DNA of 64,000 nucleotides from Gemmatimonadaceae bacterium (GCA_020851035.1 JADZDM010000017.1:1-64000), one strand, 5' to 3'. Counted from the stretch's first letter, positions 23,779 through 32,940 are shown. A program made the numbers and translations. Notes: a model not told the origin generated them from the letters alone.

Positions 23779-24726
23779 CTACCGTGGAGGCGACCGGAGC
23801 AGGCCGGCCGCCGCAATCCGCCCCACCTCCGCCAGCGTCTCCAACGCCACCGGATCCATCGGATCGACCAGTCGCGCAGGCTCGAAGTACGCCGTCACCA
23901 CGATCGGCGCACGACCTGCTGGCGCGCCGTACGCGATGTCGACATACGTGTGCCGCGCATTGCCGATGCCCGTGCCCGTCTTGTCACCGGACTGCCAGTC
24001 CGGTGGGAACCCTGCCCTGATCCGCTGCGAACCAGTGCGCACGTCGGTCATCCACGCACGCAGCGTCGCCCGACGTGGTACCGACAGCACGTTGCCCGTT
24101 ACGAGTGCGGTCGTGGTCCTTGCCATCGCGACAGGCGTCGTCGTGTCGAGGTCCGAGCCGGCAGGTCGGTCGTTCAGCGCCGGTTCGTATCGATCCATCC
24201 GACTGACCTGGTCGCCCAGCGTGCGCCAGAATGCGGTGAGTGCCGCCGGGCCGCCGAATCGCCGCATGAGCACATTCGCTGCCGTGTTGTCGCTCGTCAC
24301 CAGCGTTGCGCGCGCGAGCGCCTCGACGCTCAGGCCACTGCTGATGTTCGCCGCCGTCACGGGACTCACGCTCAGCATGTCGCTCGGCTCCCAGTGCAGC
24401 ACCTCGCTGAGGTCCACCATGCCCTCGTCTGCACCGCGCAGCAGCATGGCAGCCAGCGACAGCTTGAACGAGCTGCAATGCGCGAAGCGTTCGTTCGCTC
24501 GCCAGCCCACGCCGGTGCCGGTGGCCGTGTCGAGGATGTAGGCGCCGAGCCGGCCGCGGGCCGTCTGTTCCAGTGAGCGCAGCCTCGTGATGCGCCAGTC
24601 CGGCGCGGCCGCGGCGGCGCGCGCGGCACCACACGCTGTCGCGAGTACCGAGACGAGTGCCGACAATGCAACCCGGCGACTGAGGCGAGGCGCGGGCATC
24701 GCCCACGGATCGCGCGTGACGCTCAT
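23779..24726 (-). CDS. Class A beta-lactamase
   Basis: 315 residues from the ATG at 24726, which overlaps the upstream stop by 4 bp. The N-terminus is SRRVALSALVSVLATAC, an export signal with a twin Arg and a weak lipobox. All class A motifs are present: SSFK (Ser85, Lys88; Ambler 70/73), SDN (145-147; Ambler 130-132), EPALN (Glu181, Asn185; Ambler 166/170) and KTG (249-251; Ambler 234-236). Cys84 precedes the nucleophile, as in KPC-like enzymes, but the partner Cys238 position is Gly, so that disulfide is absent. It should hydrolyse beta-lactams in the periplasm; spectrum is not predictable. No mobile element adjoins it, so it looks like a resident gene. Confidence 0.93.
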   Translation of the reverse strand: MSVTRDPWAMPAPRLSRRVALSALVSVLATACGAARAAAAAPDWRITRLRSLEQTARGRLGAYILDTATGTGVGWRANERFAHCSSFKLSLAAMLLRGADEGMVDLSEVLHWEPSDMLSVSPVTAANISSGLSVEALARATLVTSDNTAANVLMRRFGGPAALTAFWRTLGDQVSRMDRYEPALNDRPAGSDLDTTTPVAMARTTTALVTGNVLSVPRRATLRAWMTDVRTGSQRIRAGFPPDWQSGDKTGTGIGNARHTYVDIAYGAPAGRAPIVVTAYFEPARLVDPMDPVALETLAEVGRIAAAGLLRSPPR

Positions 24727-25358
24727 GGTCCCCAGTGCTCCCGCGATTCGCGCAGCTGCGTGTACGCATCCCATGCCCACGGATGGACGACCTCGAGGTC
24801 CGTTCTGCGCTCGAACAAGTACTCCAGGTAGCAGTACGCCCCGGCCTCGAGTGACTGCTCCACCGCCACCACGATCTCCTTCAGGTACGGCGGATCGCCG
24901 AACTGGTCCCAGCTGATCTTGTCGGCGACGAAGACGACGCGGTCCAGCGCGCTGGCATCACGCTTGAGGGTGGTGTGGCAGCCGATCGCGGAGAGTGTGG
25001 CCGGGTCGTTCACGCCGAAGAGTTCCTGGGCCATCACCCCGGAGAGTCGCTGGTGCACGATCATCGGCAGTTCACGCTCGGCGTCGAGGATCGCGAGGCC
25101 GAGCGCTTCGGCCACCTGCAAGCGTTCGGCGTTCGGGATGACGGCACTGATGTCGTGGAGCAGGCCAGCGGCGTCGGCTGCGTCGGGGTCGAGGTCGAAT
25201 CGTCGTGCGAGGCGCCGGGCCTCGACGGCGACGCGGTCGCAGTGCGTGGCCGTCTCCGCATGGCCGTTGGCGCGCAGGAAGGCGCCGGATCGGTCGCGGA
25301 GGGTACCGGTGCCGAGGGGTTCGCGGATGTAGGGGTGGAGCGGAGGCGGATATGTCAT
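24723..25358 (-). CDS. YqeK-like HD-domain hydrolase (diadenosine tetraphosphate type)
   Basis: 211 residues from the ATG at 25358. The HD signature is GLLHDISAV at about 67-75, preceded by HCDRVAVEARRLA and followed by VHQRLSGVMAQELFGV, HTTLKRDASALDRVVFVADKIS and a Tyr/Glu-rich C-terminal helix, all as in YqeK. YqeK enzymes cleave Ap4A symmetrically to ADP. The gene is coupled by a 4-bp overlap to the beta-lactamase gene, an unusual partner, since yqeK normally follows nadD. Confidence 0.85.
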   Translation of the reverse strand: MTYPPPLHPYIREPLGTGTLRDRSGAFLRANGHAETATHCDRVAVEARRLARRFDLDPDAADAAGLLHDISAVIPNAERLQVAEALGLAILDAERELPMIVHQRLSGVMAQELFGVNDPATLSAIGCHTTLKRDASALDRVVFVADKISWDQFGDPPYLKEIVVAVEQSLEAGAYCYLEYLFERRTDLEVVHPWAWDAYTQLRESREHWGP

Positions 25359-26092
25359 GCGCAGCGGGTGGCTGTTGGAGCGCGCACGTGGCGCATGAAG
25401 GCTCAACATCTCGCCGGAGCGTCTGGAACTCAACCGCATGGCCTGCCACGTCAGCGATCCGCGCGGAACGGTCGCGGTGCTGCGCTCCCACACCCGGGAG
25501 TTCAGCGCCAGGAAGGGTGCAGCTACCTGCCTTCGCGCTTTTCGGCGCGGCCTCGCCGAAGTCAGGCCGATACTCCCGGCCGAGTGCGCAGGGGCACGCT
25601 TCGGCCAGCGAGCTGACCCGAGCGCAAACTTGCGCCGAGCATCGATCTACAAGAGCGGGAGACGGGACTCGAACCCGCGACCTCCAGCGTGGCAAGCATG
25701 TACCAGAATTCGGTGGCTACACCGAGCGCTCATGCTCCGCAGGGGAGCGCGAAGCGTGAAGCGAGCTGGACAGATCACCGGATGCCTGGTTGCTCAATCC
25801 AGATGGCGATCGTGGCGACCACCCGCTCACGGTGCGGCCAGCCGACCGACCGGCCAATAGTGCATTCACGCGCCCTCTGGATGGTACGCGCGAACCGCGC
25901 CTTCCTCGGCTGATCACGCCGACGGCGGGTGGACTGATGCGCTACTATCGTATAGCGCTCTCCTGCTGCCGTGCGGTGGACCTTCCGAACGTCTGTCGCG
26001 CCCATGCGCATTCCGGTGGTCCTACGACGGCAGGGACGCAAGCATCCTTCGTCCACCGCCCTCCCTCGCATGTTCGACACGATGCGCTCAAC
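25359..26092. other. Intergenic region containing the tRNA-Gly fragment
   Basis: 734 bases with no convincing gene. It holds a GCGCAA/TTGCGC inverted repeat at 25622-25635 and the 3' tRNA-Gly fragment at 25654-25697. Open frames here read as Arg/Pro-rich noise. From about 25700 onward the sequence belongs to the presumed island. Confidence 0.5.
25654..25697 (-). pseudogene. tRNA-Gly 3' fragment (possible attachment site)
   Basis: Reading the minus strand, this contains a Gly-type anticodon loop with GCC, an intact T arm (GGTTCGAGTCC) and a 3' acceptor strand (CTCCCGC plus T). The D arm and 5' acceptor strand are missing and the anticodon stem is broken. Bases 25652-25683 are identical to 38869-38900 at the 3' end of the intact tRNA-Gly gene. 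A same-orientation 3' tRNA fragment is what integration into a tRNA gene leaves behind. Confidence 0.75.
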
Positions 26093-27001
26093 ATGATCGG
26101 TCGCTGGGTGCAACAGACATCGATCTGTGTGGGACTTGGCGGAGTGCTGCTCACGCCCCGAACCGGCTCGGCTCAAGTTGTCGATGTCTACCCCGTTCCG
26201 CCCGCCGCTCGTGCACGGATAACGGCGGCGAACATCGTGATCGGAGCCGCCGTCGGCGGCATGCGTGCGTGGTCGAGCAACCGACCAGTGCGCCGCGCGG
26301 TTTTGCTCGGCGCAGGCGGTGGACTCACGACGGCTCTCGGTCGGCAAATCACCGCGACGGGAGGTTGGCCCGCCGGCTTCGTCGGGAGGGTGGTTCACGA
26401 TGTCGGCCTGGGACTCGGCTCCGCGGCTGTGGACTCGCACTTCACGGTGCCGGTGCACTTCGGTCCGCTTGTGGCACGCTGGACGCCAGCCGCGCGACGC
26501 TGGCCACTTGTGCGCGTGAACGCGACGAACCTGCTGTACGCGACCATGCTGGCTTCGCAGGCGAACACCAAAATCGACTGGGAAGCGACGCTGTGGTCTG
26601 GCGCGGTCACTCTTCAATCGCTGTACAGCTTTGACGGCGGAGTCGATCGAGCCAGTGCGGCGCCGGGCACCATTCGCATGCGGACAGGCAGCAGTCGCTG
26701 CGTGCCGACGTCGTCAGGTGCACGACGATGCCGGCTGGAGCTCGCCCATGAAACGGTGCATATCCAACAAATGGACATGCTCCACGATTGGATTGGCCAG
26801 CCAATCGAGGATGCCGTGATCATGCGCCGCCTGCGTCGCCATCGTGTCTTCCGACATGTCGAGCTGGGCGCCGTCGGTCCGCTGAGCATTGCTGGCATTG
26901 AACGCCTCCGGCGGTACGACACGCGATGGAGTGAGTACGAGGCGTCGTGGCTGACGGCAGGGCGCGGAGCGATCCCAGAGCCGCGACTTCAGGCCAAATA
27001 G
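26093..27001 (+). CDS. Exported protein with HExxH motif
   Basis: 302 residues from the ATG at 26093, chosen because a signal peptide (GLGGVLLTPRTGSAQ) follows. Gly/Ala-rich amphipathic segments (IVIGAAVGGMRAW, VLLGAGGGLTTALG, LYATMLASQ) suggest membrane association. HETVH at 219-223 (LELAHETVHIQQ) is a gluzincin-like zinc motif, with Glu/His-rich downstream sequence that could give a third ligand. I do not recognise the family; a membrane-associated metallopeptidase is one possibility. First plus-strand gene inside the presumed island. Confidence 0.7.
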   Translation: MIGRWVQQTSICVGLGGVLLTPRTGSAQVVDVYPVPPAARARITAANIVIGAAVGGMRAWSSNRPVRRAVLLGAGGGLTTALGRQITATGGWPAGFVGRVVHDVGLGLGSAAVDSHFTVPVHFGPLVARWTPAARRWPLVRVNATNLLYATMLASQANTKIDWEATLWSGAVTLQSLYSFDGGVDRASAAPGTIRMRTGSSRCVPTSSGARRCRLELAHETVHIQQMDMLHDWIGQPIEDAVIMRRLRRHRVFRHVELGAVGPLSIAGIERLRRYDTRWSEYEASWLTAGRGAIPEPRLQAK

Positions 27002-27078
27002 CCGACTGTGGCCCCGCGAGCTGTGTGCGTGGAACAGGGGCCACCATTGCCCGACAGTTGGTCCAGCCTGACTCTCGT

Positions 27079-27330
27079 TTAGGGCAGAGTGCATCGTGAT
27101 CGCAGGCCCGGCATGGCGGGACCCAGTGTGCCTTCTGCGATGATCGACACCGACTGGCTCGTCACGTTGTCGTACCGCTTCACTCCGGCCGCGCCGGTTG
27201 TGTAAAGGGCGAACAGGTAGCGCCCGGCTTCCGGTCCGTTCTCGTTGGCCGTCTGCATGTCCCAGTTGTCGCCGAGCTTCACGCCACCATTCAGTACCCC
27301 CCGGTCGTTCGCCGAGATCGTCCGCTGCAC
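27079..27330 (-). pseudogene. Truncated frame, C-terminal fragment of an exported protein
   Basis: The 83-residue reading has protein-like composition (GDNWDMQTANENGPEAGRYL, then YDNVTSQSVSIIAEG). The frame stays open upstream to about 27500 with a hydrophobic stretch (LAVAAFVLRAALA) like a signal peptide, but I find no credible start. Probably a gene remnant or a short gene with a non-standard start. Resemblance to secreted phosphatase-type propellers is too weak to name. Confidence 0.45.
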
Positions 27331-27690
27331 GAAGTGCGCTGAGGACAGCAGCAGCGGATTGGACTCGGAACGCGAACCGGTCGGTACCGATACGGCAAGC
27401 GGAGTGAAGTTGCGGAACCGCGAGGGTGCCAGCGCGGCACGCAGGACGAATGCGGCGACGGCAAGTCGACGCCGGCGACGCGTGCTCGAATGTCGACACC
27501 GCGGCCGGTCCCCGCACCGTGCTCGCCTCGCTCCTACCGTGGCGTTGAGGCATGAGCGCGCGGGGCCATTTCGGAGCGACAGGTCAGGACCTTTCGACGC
27601 GATGCGCGCTATGGACGATCCCGCCGGCTCGGGCTATGTTCAGGAAATTCGCGATTTGCTCCTCTTCCAGCGTTCCGCGCAGAGCCCCGA

Positions 27691-29271
27691 ATGCGTCGCA
27701 CGTCCAGTGTCCTGCCACTGCTCATCGCCACCGCGACCGCCCTGCTCTCCGCATGCCGCGGTGATTCCTCGACCGCACCAACACCCGTCCCTCCTCCGAC
27801 GGCCACGGTCAAGCCCGGCCTGAAGATCCTCGCTGGCGCAGGTGCCACCGACACGATCAACGCGCAGCCGCTGCAGTCCCTCGTGGTCGAGGTGCGCGGG
27901 CCGGACAGCCTGCCGGCACGAGGCACGGTGGTGCGCTTTGAGGTGCAGCGCACCACGGACACGACGCGGCGAGGGTACGCGACGATGCACGCCTGCTCCG
28001 TCTCGGAGCCGGTCTGCGGACAGTTTCCAGGTGCAGACTGGCAGTCGGTTGCATCGGATACCGTCGACGCGAAGGGCAAGGTCAGTGCGCTGCTGCGCTT
28101 CGGCACCATTGCCGGGCGCGCAGTGGTGCGCATCGTCGTTCCCGATTTCGCATACAGCGATTCCGCGATATACACCGTGACCCCAGGTGCGGCAGCAGCG
28201 GTGCGCCTGGCTGGCGCAACAACCATGCTCTCCATCGGCAGGACGAAGTCGATGCGTGGCGCGATCGTCGACAGGTGGGGGAACCTGCGCAGCGAGCTGC
28301 CGACCGTCAGCAGTACGTCCGGCAGCGCGCTCTCGCTGGACGCGACGACCGGCGCTGCCACCGGACTCGCGCTTGGGACCGAGACCGTGTACGCCAGCTT
28401 CGGCACGTTGAAGGATTCGACGATTGTCACCGTGGTCCCGCAGGGACGATTGCTGGTCTGGTCCGCCTCCAACGGCTCCGTGCGCATGATCGACATCGAT
28501 GGCACCGACGCGCGTACGGTGATCAGCAGTGTCGGCAGTGACCTCGGCACCTTCCCGCAATTCGACCAGGCGCGCCAGCAGGTCACGCTGCATCGTGGCA
28601 CCTTCAGTACCGGCGGTCCGGCAACGGTGATCGTCGTCATCGACACCAGCGGCGTTGCGAAGCGCGAGATCAGCTCGGGCGTGCTCGGCAACGTGTATGC
28701 ACAACGTCGGATGGCCGACGGCAGCATCAGGGTCGTGGCCGGCGTCACCGGCTTCCCTGACGGCACGCTGTCGAGCATCCTGCCCGATGGCACGGTCGTC
28801 CAGCTGCTCAACCTGCCGGGCATGCTCGACATCTATGGTGGTGCGGACATCTCCCCGGACGGCTCGAAGGTCGCCTACCTGACCGCCGGCGCAAGGGGTG
28901 CCGAGTTGCGCGCGCTGGACGTCGCAACGGCAGCGGGAGTGACGCTGGCGCCAGCGGCGCGTGCGCCGCGCTGGTCGGCGAGTGGTGATCGCGTCGCCTA
29001 TCTCGATCCAACCAGCATCAACGGCTTCGGCCTCGATGGGACCCTGAACGTCGTCAATGCCGACGGCAGCGGCTGGCGCCTGATCAATGCCGCGGGCTTC
29101 AGTCCTGGACTGTCGTGGTCGCCCGATGGCACGTACGTGATCGGCCGGAACAACATCGGCGCACTGCAGGTGACGCGAGTCAGCGATGGGGTGGCCGTCC
29201 GGCTGCAGCTGGGTGATCCTGCGTTCAACAACGGCACCTTCGACGACCTCTTCCAGCCGGATTGGCGCTGA
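27691..29271 (+). CDS. Lipoprotein with Ig-like and TolB-type propeller regions
   Basis: 526 residues with lipobox LLSAC (Cys22) and a Pro-rich linker. Residues about 45-250 are Ig-like/Big-type strands, including VVRFEVQRT and AYSDSAIYTVTPG. Residues about 255-526 have WD40-like PD40 blades: ADISPDGSKVAYL, RWSASGDRVAYLDP, VVNADGSGWRLI and LSWSPDGTYVIG. Likely anchored in the periplasm or at the surface; ligand unknown. Confidence 0.85.
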   Translation: MRRTSSVLPLLIATATALLSACRGDSSTAPTPVPPPTATVKPGLKILAGAGATDTINAQPLQSLVVEVRGPDSLPARGTVVRFEVQRTTDTTRRGYATMHACSVSEPVCGQFPGADWQSVASDTVDAKGKVSALLRFGTIAGRAVVRIVVPDFAYSDSAIYTVTPGAAAAVRLAGATTMLSIGRTKSMRGAIVDRWGNLRSELPTVSSTSGSALSLDATTGAATGLALGTETVYASFGTLKDSTIVTVVPQGRLLVWSASNGSVRMIDIDGTDARTVISSVGSDLGTFPQFDQARQQVTLHRGTFSTGGPATVIVVIDTSGVAKREISSGVLGNVYAQRRMADGSIRVVAGVTGFPDGTLSSILPDGTVVQLLNLPGMLDIYGGADISPDGSKVAYLTAGARGAELRALDVATAAGVTLAPAARAPRWSASGDRVAYLDPTSINGFGLDGTLNVVNADGSGWRLINAAGFSPGLSWSPDGTYVIGRNNIGALQVTRVSDGVAVRLQLGDPAFNNGTFDDLFQPDWR

Positions 29272-29393
29272 GTCAGCACGCCGCCTTGAACTATCCGTCA
29301 CCGAACGCCTTCGAGGCCGAGTACGCCCTCACCCTTTCAGCCGGTCAAAGCTCAGTCCGCTGCTCGCTCATCGCCCACTCCGCGCCCAAAGTC

Positions 29394-29615
29394 TCAGGTC
29401 AACTGGGATGCCGTCGGCGCTATCCGACTGCAAGACTTGTGCAGAAACTCCCCTAGTGTTGAGCCGACGCCGGGCGCGATGAGCAGCGGAACGCGCTCAG
29501 TGGAAAGCACGAGAGTGTGACGAGAGATCTGAAGTACGGTGCCAATTGCCCGCCCTGACTGCTTGGACTCCACCCACGTCACCCGCACGCGTGGTACTCC
29601 TGCCACGCAGACCAT
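29394..29615 (-). CDS. Small PilZ-like protein or fragment
   Basis: 73 residues from the ATG at 29615; AGGAGG lies 12 bases upstream. The segment RVRVTWVESKQSGRAIGTVLQISRHTLVLSTE has the shape of a PilZ beta-barrel core, with ISRHTLVL where PilZ has (N/D)xSxxG. The N-terminal RxxxR motif needed for c-di-GMP binding is not seen, and the length is short, so this may be a truncated copy. Same direction as the subtilase operon, 62 bp after it. Confidence 0.4.
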   Translation of the reverse strand: MVCVAGVPRVRVTWVESKQSGRAIGTVLQISRHTLVLSTERVPLLIAPGVGSTLGEFLHKSCSRIAPTASQLT

Positions 29616-29677
29616 GAACGACGGCTGGACCTCCTGCCGTCGCGCTCGCGAGCAGGCGGGGTGAGACGGGTGCGTCG

Positions 29678-29980
29678 CTAGTGCTGCGAACGTCTCGCCG
29701 GCGAGACGGCAGCGTAGTCGATTCCCGTCCGCTGAGCTAGCAACTTTGCTGCCGCTTCGGAGTTTCCTTGGATGTTGGCGACGAAGATTCGCGCGAGACC
29801 CGGATCGGCGTCATCTGGGAAGACGATGTCGATTTTCGAGTCTTGAATGTGACCCTGCTGCTTCAGTTCGTCCAGCATCTGCTGCAGCCGTTCCAGCAGA
29901 AGCATCTGCGACTTTCTGGATTCGATGCTCGATGCGAATCGCACCGTGATCGGAATCCAAGCGTTTCGACGCTTCGTCAC
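29678..29980 (-). CDS. Small protein, possibly a stand-alone subtilase inhibitor
   Basis: 100 residues from a GTG at 29980; the frame is open upstream into the subtilase gene. It has an Arg/Lys-rich N-terminus, an amphipathic helix (LLLERLQQMLDELKQQG), a strand-turn-strand (SKIDIVFPDD, ARIFVANIQ), a second helix (SEAAAKLLAQRTG) and a final IDYAAVSPARR. This helix-plus-terminal-strand layout parallels the peptidase's own N-terminal segment (TRELLEQLGEDPTVDFAFVAPPRF), an I9-type propeptide. I infer a cognate inhibitor or chaperone. The gene follows the subtilase by 62 bp. No family recognised. Confidence 0.6.
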   Translation of the reverse strand: MTKRRNAWIPITVRFASSIESRKSQMLLLERLQQMLDELKQQGHIQDSKIDIVFPDDADPGLARIFVANIQGNSEAAAKLLAQRTGIDYAAVSPARRSQH

Positions 29981-30042
29981 GACTTCTTCTGGTGATGTCC
30001 CATGTCTCTCTATCCTGCTTCCGATTTCGTGAGATCTCAGTG

Positions 30043-31257
30043 CTAGCGGAGTGTCGCTTCGGCGTCGATGATGCCTGCCCCGAACTCTTCGCAGAACTGT
30101 GTCTGCCCCAAACAGTACCGTGTCTTGAGACGATTTCGAACTTGCGATGGCACCAGCTCCGGCTCCTTGGCCAGAAGCAGCGCCACCACCCCTGTTACAA
30201 AAGGGGCCGCCATCGAGGTCCCGTCCCAAGTATCATAATTCACCTGTGCCGCCAGTTTCGCTCGGTACGATGGGACAGTCGACCAGATTTCCACCCCAGG
30301 CGCACAGAGCGCAATATGTGGTCCAGTGTTGCTGAATTGACCGCGGCGAAGATTCTGGTCCACCGCTCCGACGGCTATAACTCCCTCTATGGCAGCAGGA
30401 TACGAAGTCTCGTTGCCCTCCTCGTACTCGTTGCCCATCGCAGCAACCACGACCGTGGTGTCGAGAGAGCGAGCAATTATCTGCTCCTCGACGGGATCGT
30501 GCGGCCCGCCTAGGCTCAGGTTCACAATATCGCACGTCTCGAGCGCCTCTCGGAGCGTGCGGTAGTAGAGCGCTGGGGAATATGGGTCCAGCGCCTGATA
30601 CACCCTGAGCGTCGGCTTGCAGACGCCCTTCATCCCCAACGGCCCTGCGGGCACGGCCGCCACAATACCCGTCACATGCGTTCCGTGTCCAGACGTGTCC
30701 TTGGACCGTGCTGACCGGGGGACATAGGTGGCCTTGCTCCCAGCAAGGTCTGGATGGGAACTGTCTAAGCCAGAGTCAATGATGCCAACGACGACCTCAC
30801 AGACGTCACTGAATCCGGCCTGCTGCCGCGCTTTGTCGAGATTGATCGCCGAGACGCCCCATCTGCTTGGCTGAGCCCCAGTCCCCTTCGTGGACTGTGC
30901 ACCGCTTCCGCGGTGCGCGGTCAGGACGAACCGGGGCGGGGCGACGAAGGCAAAGTCGACAGTCGGATCCTCTCCGAGCTGCTCCAGTAACTCTCGCGTT
31001 TCCGCATCGGTCGTCACGTCGATGACATAAGCGTCCGGCAGTGGGAGGGTCGGCTCGGCAGTCTGTCGAGCGCGCGTCGATGGACGCGCCTGCTGTGCCT
31101 TCTCCACCGCCGCCCGACCGCGGCCTGCTGCCGGAAACACCGCGTCCGCCTTCCCGGATTCAATCAGGCGATTCAGCGTGCCGTCCTGGGTGTCAATAGC
31201 CTTTGCCACGGTCTTCCGGACTGCGTTCAATTTGACTGCCACGACGTGCCACGCCAT
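30043..31257 (-). CDS. S8 (subtilisin-type) serine peptidase without signal peptide
   Basis: 404 residues. The catalytic triad is complete: Asp161 (GIIDSGLD), His191 (GHGTHVTG) and Ser348 (DGTSMAAP), with the oxyanion Asn276 (AAMGNEY). Residues about 75-112 look like an I9-type propeptide. The first 75 residues are basic and Ala-rich with no hydrophobic signal, so the enzyme appears cytosolic, unusual for a subtilase. It sits in a row with an SGNH hydrolase (65 bp upstream) and the small inhibitor-like protein. Role unknown; a regulated intracellular protease is inferred. Confidence 0.9.
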   Translation of the reverse strand: MAWHVVAVKLNAVRKTVAKAIDTQDGTLNRLIESGKADAVFPAAGRGRAAVEKAQQARPSTRARQTAEPTLPLPDAYVIDVTTDAETRELLEQLGEDPTVDFAFVAPPRFVLTAHRGSGAQSTKGTGAQPSRWGVSAINLDKARQQAGFSDVCEVVVGIIDSGLDSSHPDLAGSKATYVPRSARSKDTSGHGTHVTGIVAAVPAGPLGMKGVCKPTLRVYQALDPYSPALYYRTLREALETCDIVNLSLGGPHDPVEEQIIARSLDTTVVVAAMGNEYEEGNETSYPAAIEGVIAVGAVDQNLRRGQFSNTGPHIALCAPGVEIWSTVPSYRAKLAAQVNYDTWDGTSMAAPFVTGVVALLLAKEPELVPSQVRNRLKTRYCLGQTQFCEEFGAGIIDAEATLR

Positions 31258-31322
31258 TGCGGATTCTCTCGAGAAGAGGAGTGTGAAACGGCACCGGTCT
31301 CAACTTACGAACGATACCCCGC

Positions 31323-32321
31323 CTACAGACTTGCAACGCGCGCTGCGAGCTTTGCCGTGACCAGTTTGAACCCGGCCTTCGTTGGATGAAGCTCGTTGGC
31401 CCAGTGCTCGCGGTATCCGCCATCATTGCGCAGCTCAGTCCGAAGGTCGACGAAGTGCACATGGTTGAAAGCGGGAAGCGAGACCAGTGTCTCCATCATG
31501 TTGTTGAAGCGATCGATGAGGGTCGCGGTGACTTTCGTGTTCAGCGACTGATCCACGTGACCCTTGCTCACAAATCCAGGGCGCAGCCACGGCCCGGGCA
31601 GCAGCGACCACCCTCCCATGAACCCGCGTCCATCGGGAACCGGGTGCGCGTAGCCGTGAACGACGATGGGCAGGGGGACGTCTAGATATCCCTTGGTGAT
31701 GGTCGTCAGACCGCTGATCATGTGCGCATACGCATCACGCATGCGGACATCGATCACACCGCGCACGATGTCGTCATTGGTAGCGGGCAGAGGTGATGCG
31801 GCATGGTTGAGCAGGAGAGAGAACTGGTCCCCCGCGATGTCGTTTCCGCCGCCAGACAGCAGAATGGCCCTGGGGACCTCGTTGGCTCGTAGCAGCTTCT
31901 CCAATCTGCGAGCGAAAGCTTCAGCCTGTCCGCCGGAGTACGCCATGTCTTCGATCCGGTCACCCCGGTGCGCAACCGACTCGACGTTGTACCCGTAGTC
32001 GTCCTCGAGCATGCTCAGGACGTCGTGCATGGGATAGTCGAACCATGAATCGCCCTCGGCCATCAGCGTGCCGGTTCGAGCGGACAGGCTCAACATTGAA
32101 CGTGTGCGCTCAGGAATCGCCAGTCTGCCGGCCTGTATCGCTGCCACGTTTCGAGTCCGTGTCAGCCTCGCAGCCTTCTGGCGACGACGCGCAACCCGGG
32201 CGCGCACCAGTAGTACCTCTGTACCGGCTTGCTCGCCGCCCTGAATGGTGGAGGCAAGCAAGGCATCTGCCTGGTTCTTGCGCTTGCGGCCACTCTTCGA
32301 GCGTTTCTTAGGACCTTTCAT
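31323..32321 (-). CDS. Cytosolic SGNH/GDSL-type hydrolase
   Basis: 332 residues. Very basic N-terminus (KGPKKRSKSGRKRK) and no signal peptide. Block I is AEGDSWFDYP with Ser92; block III is LLSGGGNDIAG (157-161); the C-terminal block V is ANELHPTKAGF with His312, where the usual Asp three residues earlier is Asn309 (Glu310 is adjacent). The Gly block II is less clear (AHRGDRIEDM). SGNH enzymes are esterases, lipases or deacylases; the substrate is unknown. First gene of the operon with the subtilase and small protein. The basic tail could bind nucleic acid. Confidence 0.85.
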   Translation of the reverse strand: MKGPKKRSKSGRKRKNQADALLASTIQGGEQAGTEVLLVRARVARRRQKAARLTRTRNVAAIQAGRLAIPERTRSMLSLSARTGTLMAEGDSWFDYPMHDVLSMLEDDYGYNVESVAHRGDRIEDMAYSGGQAEAFARRLEKLLRANEVPRAILLSGGGNDIAGDQFSLLLNHAASPLPATNDDIVRGVIDVRMRDAYAHMISGLTTITKGYLDVPLPIVVHGYAHPVPDGRGFMGGWSLLPGPWLRPGFVSKGHVDQSLNTKVTATLIDRFNNMMETLVSLPAFNHVHFVDLRTELRNDGGYREHWANELHPTKAGFKLVTAKLAARVASL

Positions 32322-32940
32322 CGTGCCCTCACGTGGGAACCTGACCGAACCGGTCGGGCCTGCCCGCTTGTGTCTCCGAGGTGTCGCCTGACCTTAAAGT
32401 CGCGATGCAGCGCCGCGGGCGGCGGCCGAGCCTTTCGACACCCGTCGCAAGAACAGGCCTTGGCTGCCGGTACCGTGAATCAGTCACTAATTGCTCCATC
32501 TACGATCTGCGCTGGGCCCGATCCGCACAAGGCGTCCCTAGTGCTCGCGGTCCGGCGCATGGCCCCGCCAGCGCTGTGCTTGCGGAACCAACGCGCGCAC
32601 CAGAACTGGCTAACGACCCGGATATCGGCCGGCTCGCAACGGGATTCTTCCTGGGAAGGCGTCTCCTCGCCGATCAGCAGGTCGCGTGCCTGCGAAGGCG
32701 AGACGCTCACATCGGCGGGGCAGGGATTCTCCGCCGTGACGCGAGGAATGATCCAACGAGACGACCTCCCGACCGTTGAGGCCGCCGACGAAGCGAGCAT
32801 TCGGCTATCGGCAAGCAACATGGCGAACGGCTGGCAACCATCAGGTGGATCACACCGAACTCGCCCGTTGATAAGCCCGGTGCAGACAGCACCCCAAACT
32901 CCTACACCCGTGAGCAGGCAATCTACCGCAGCAATTGACG

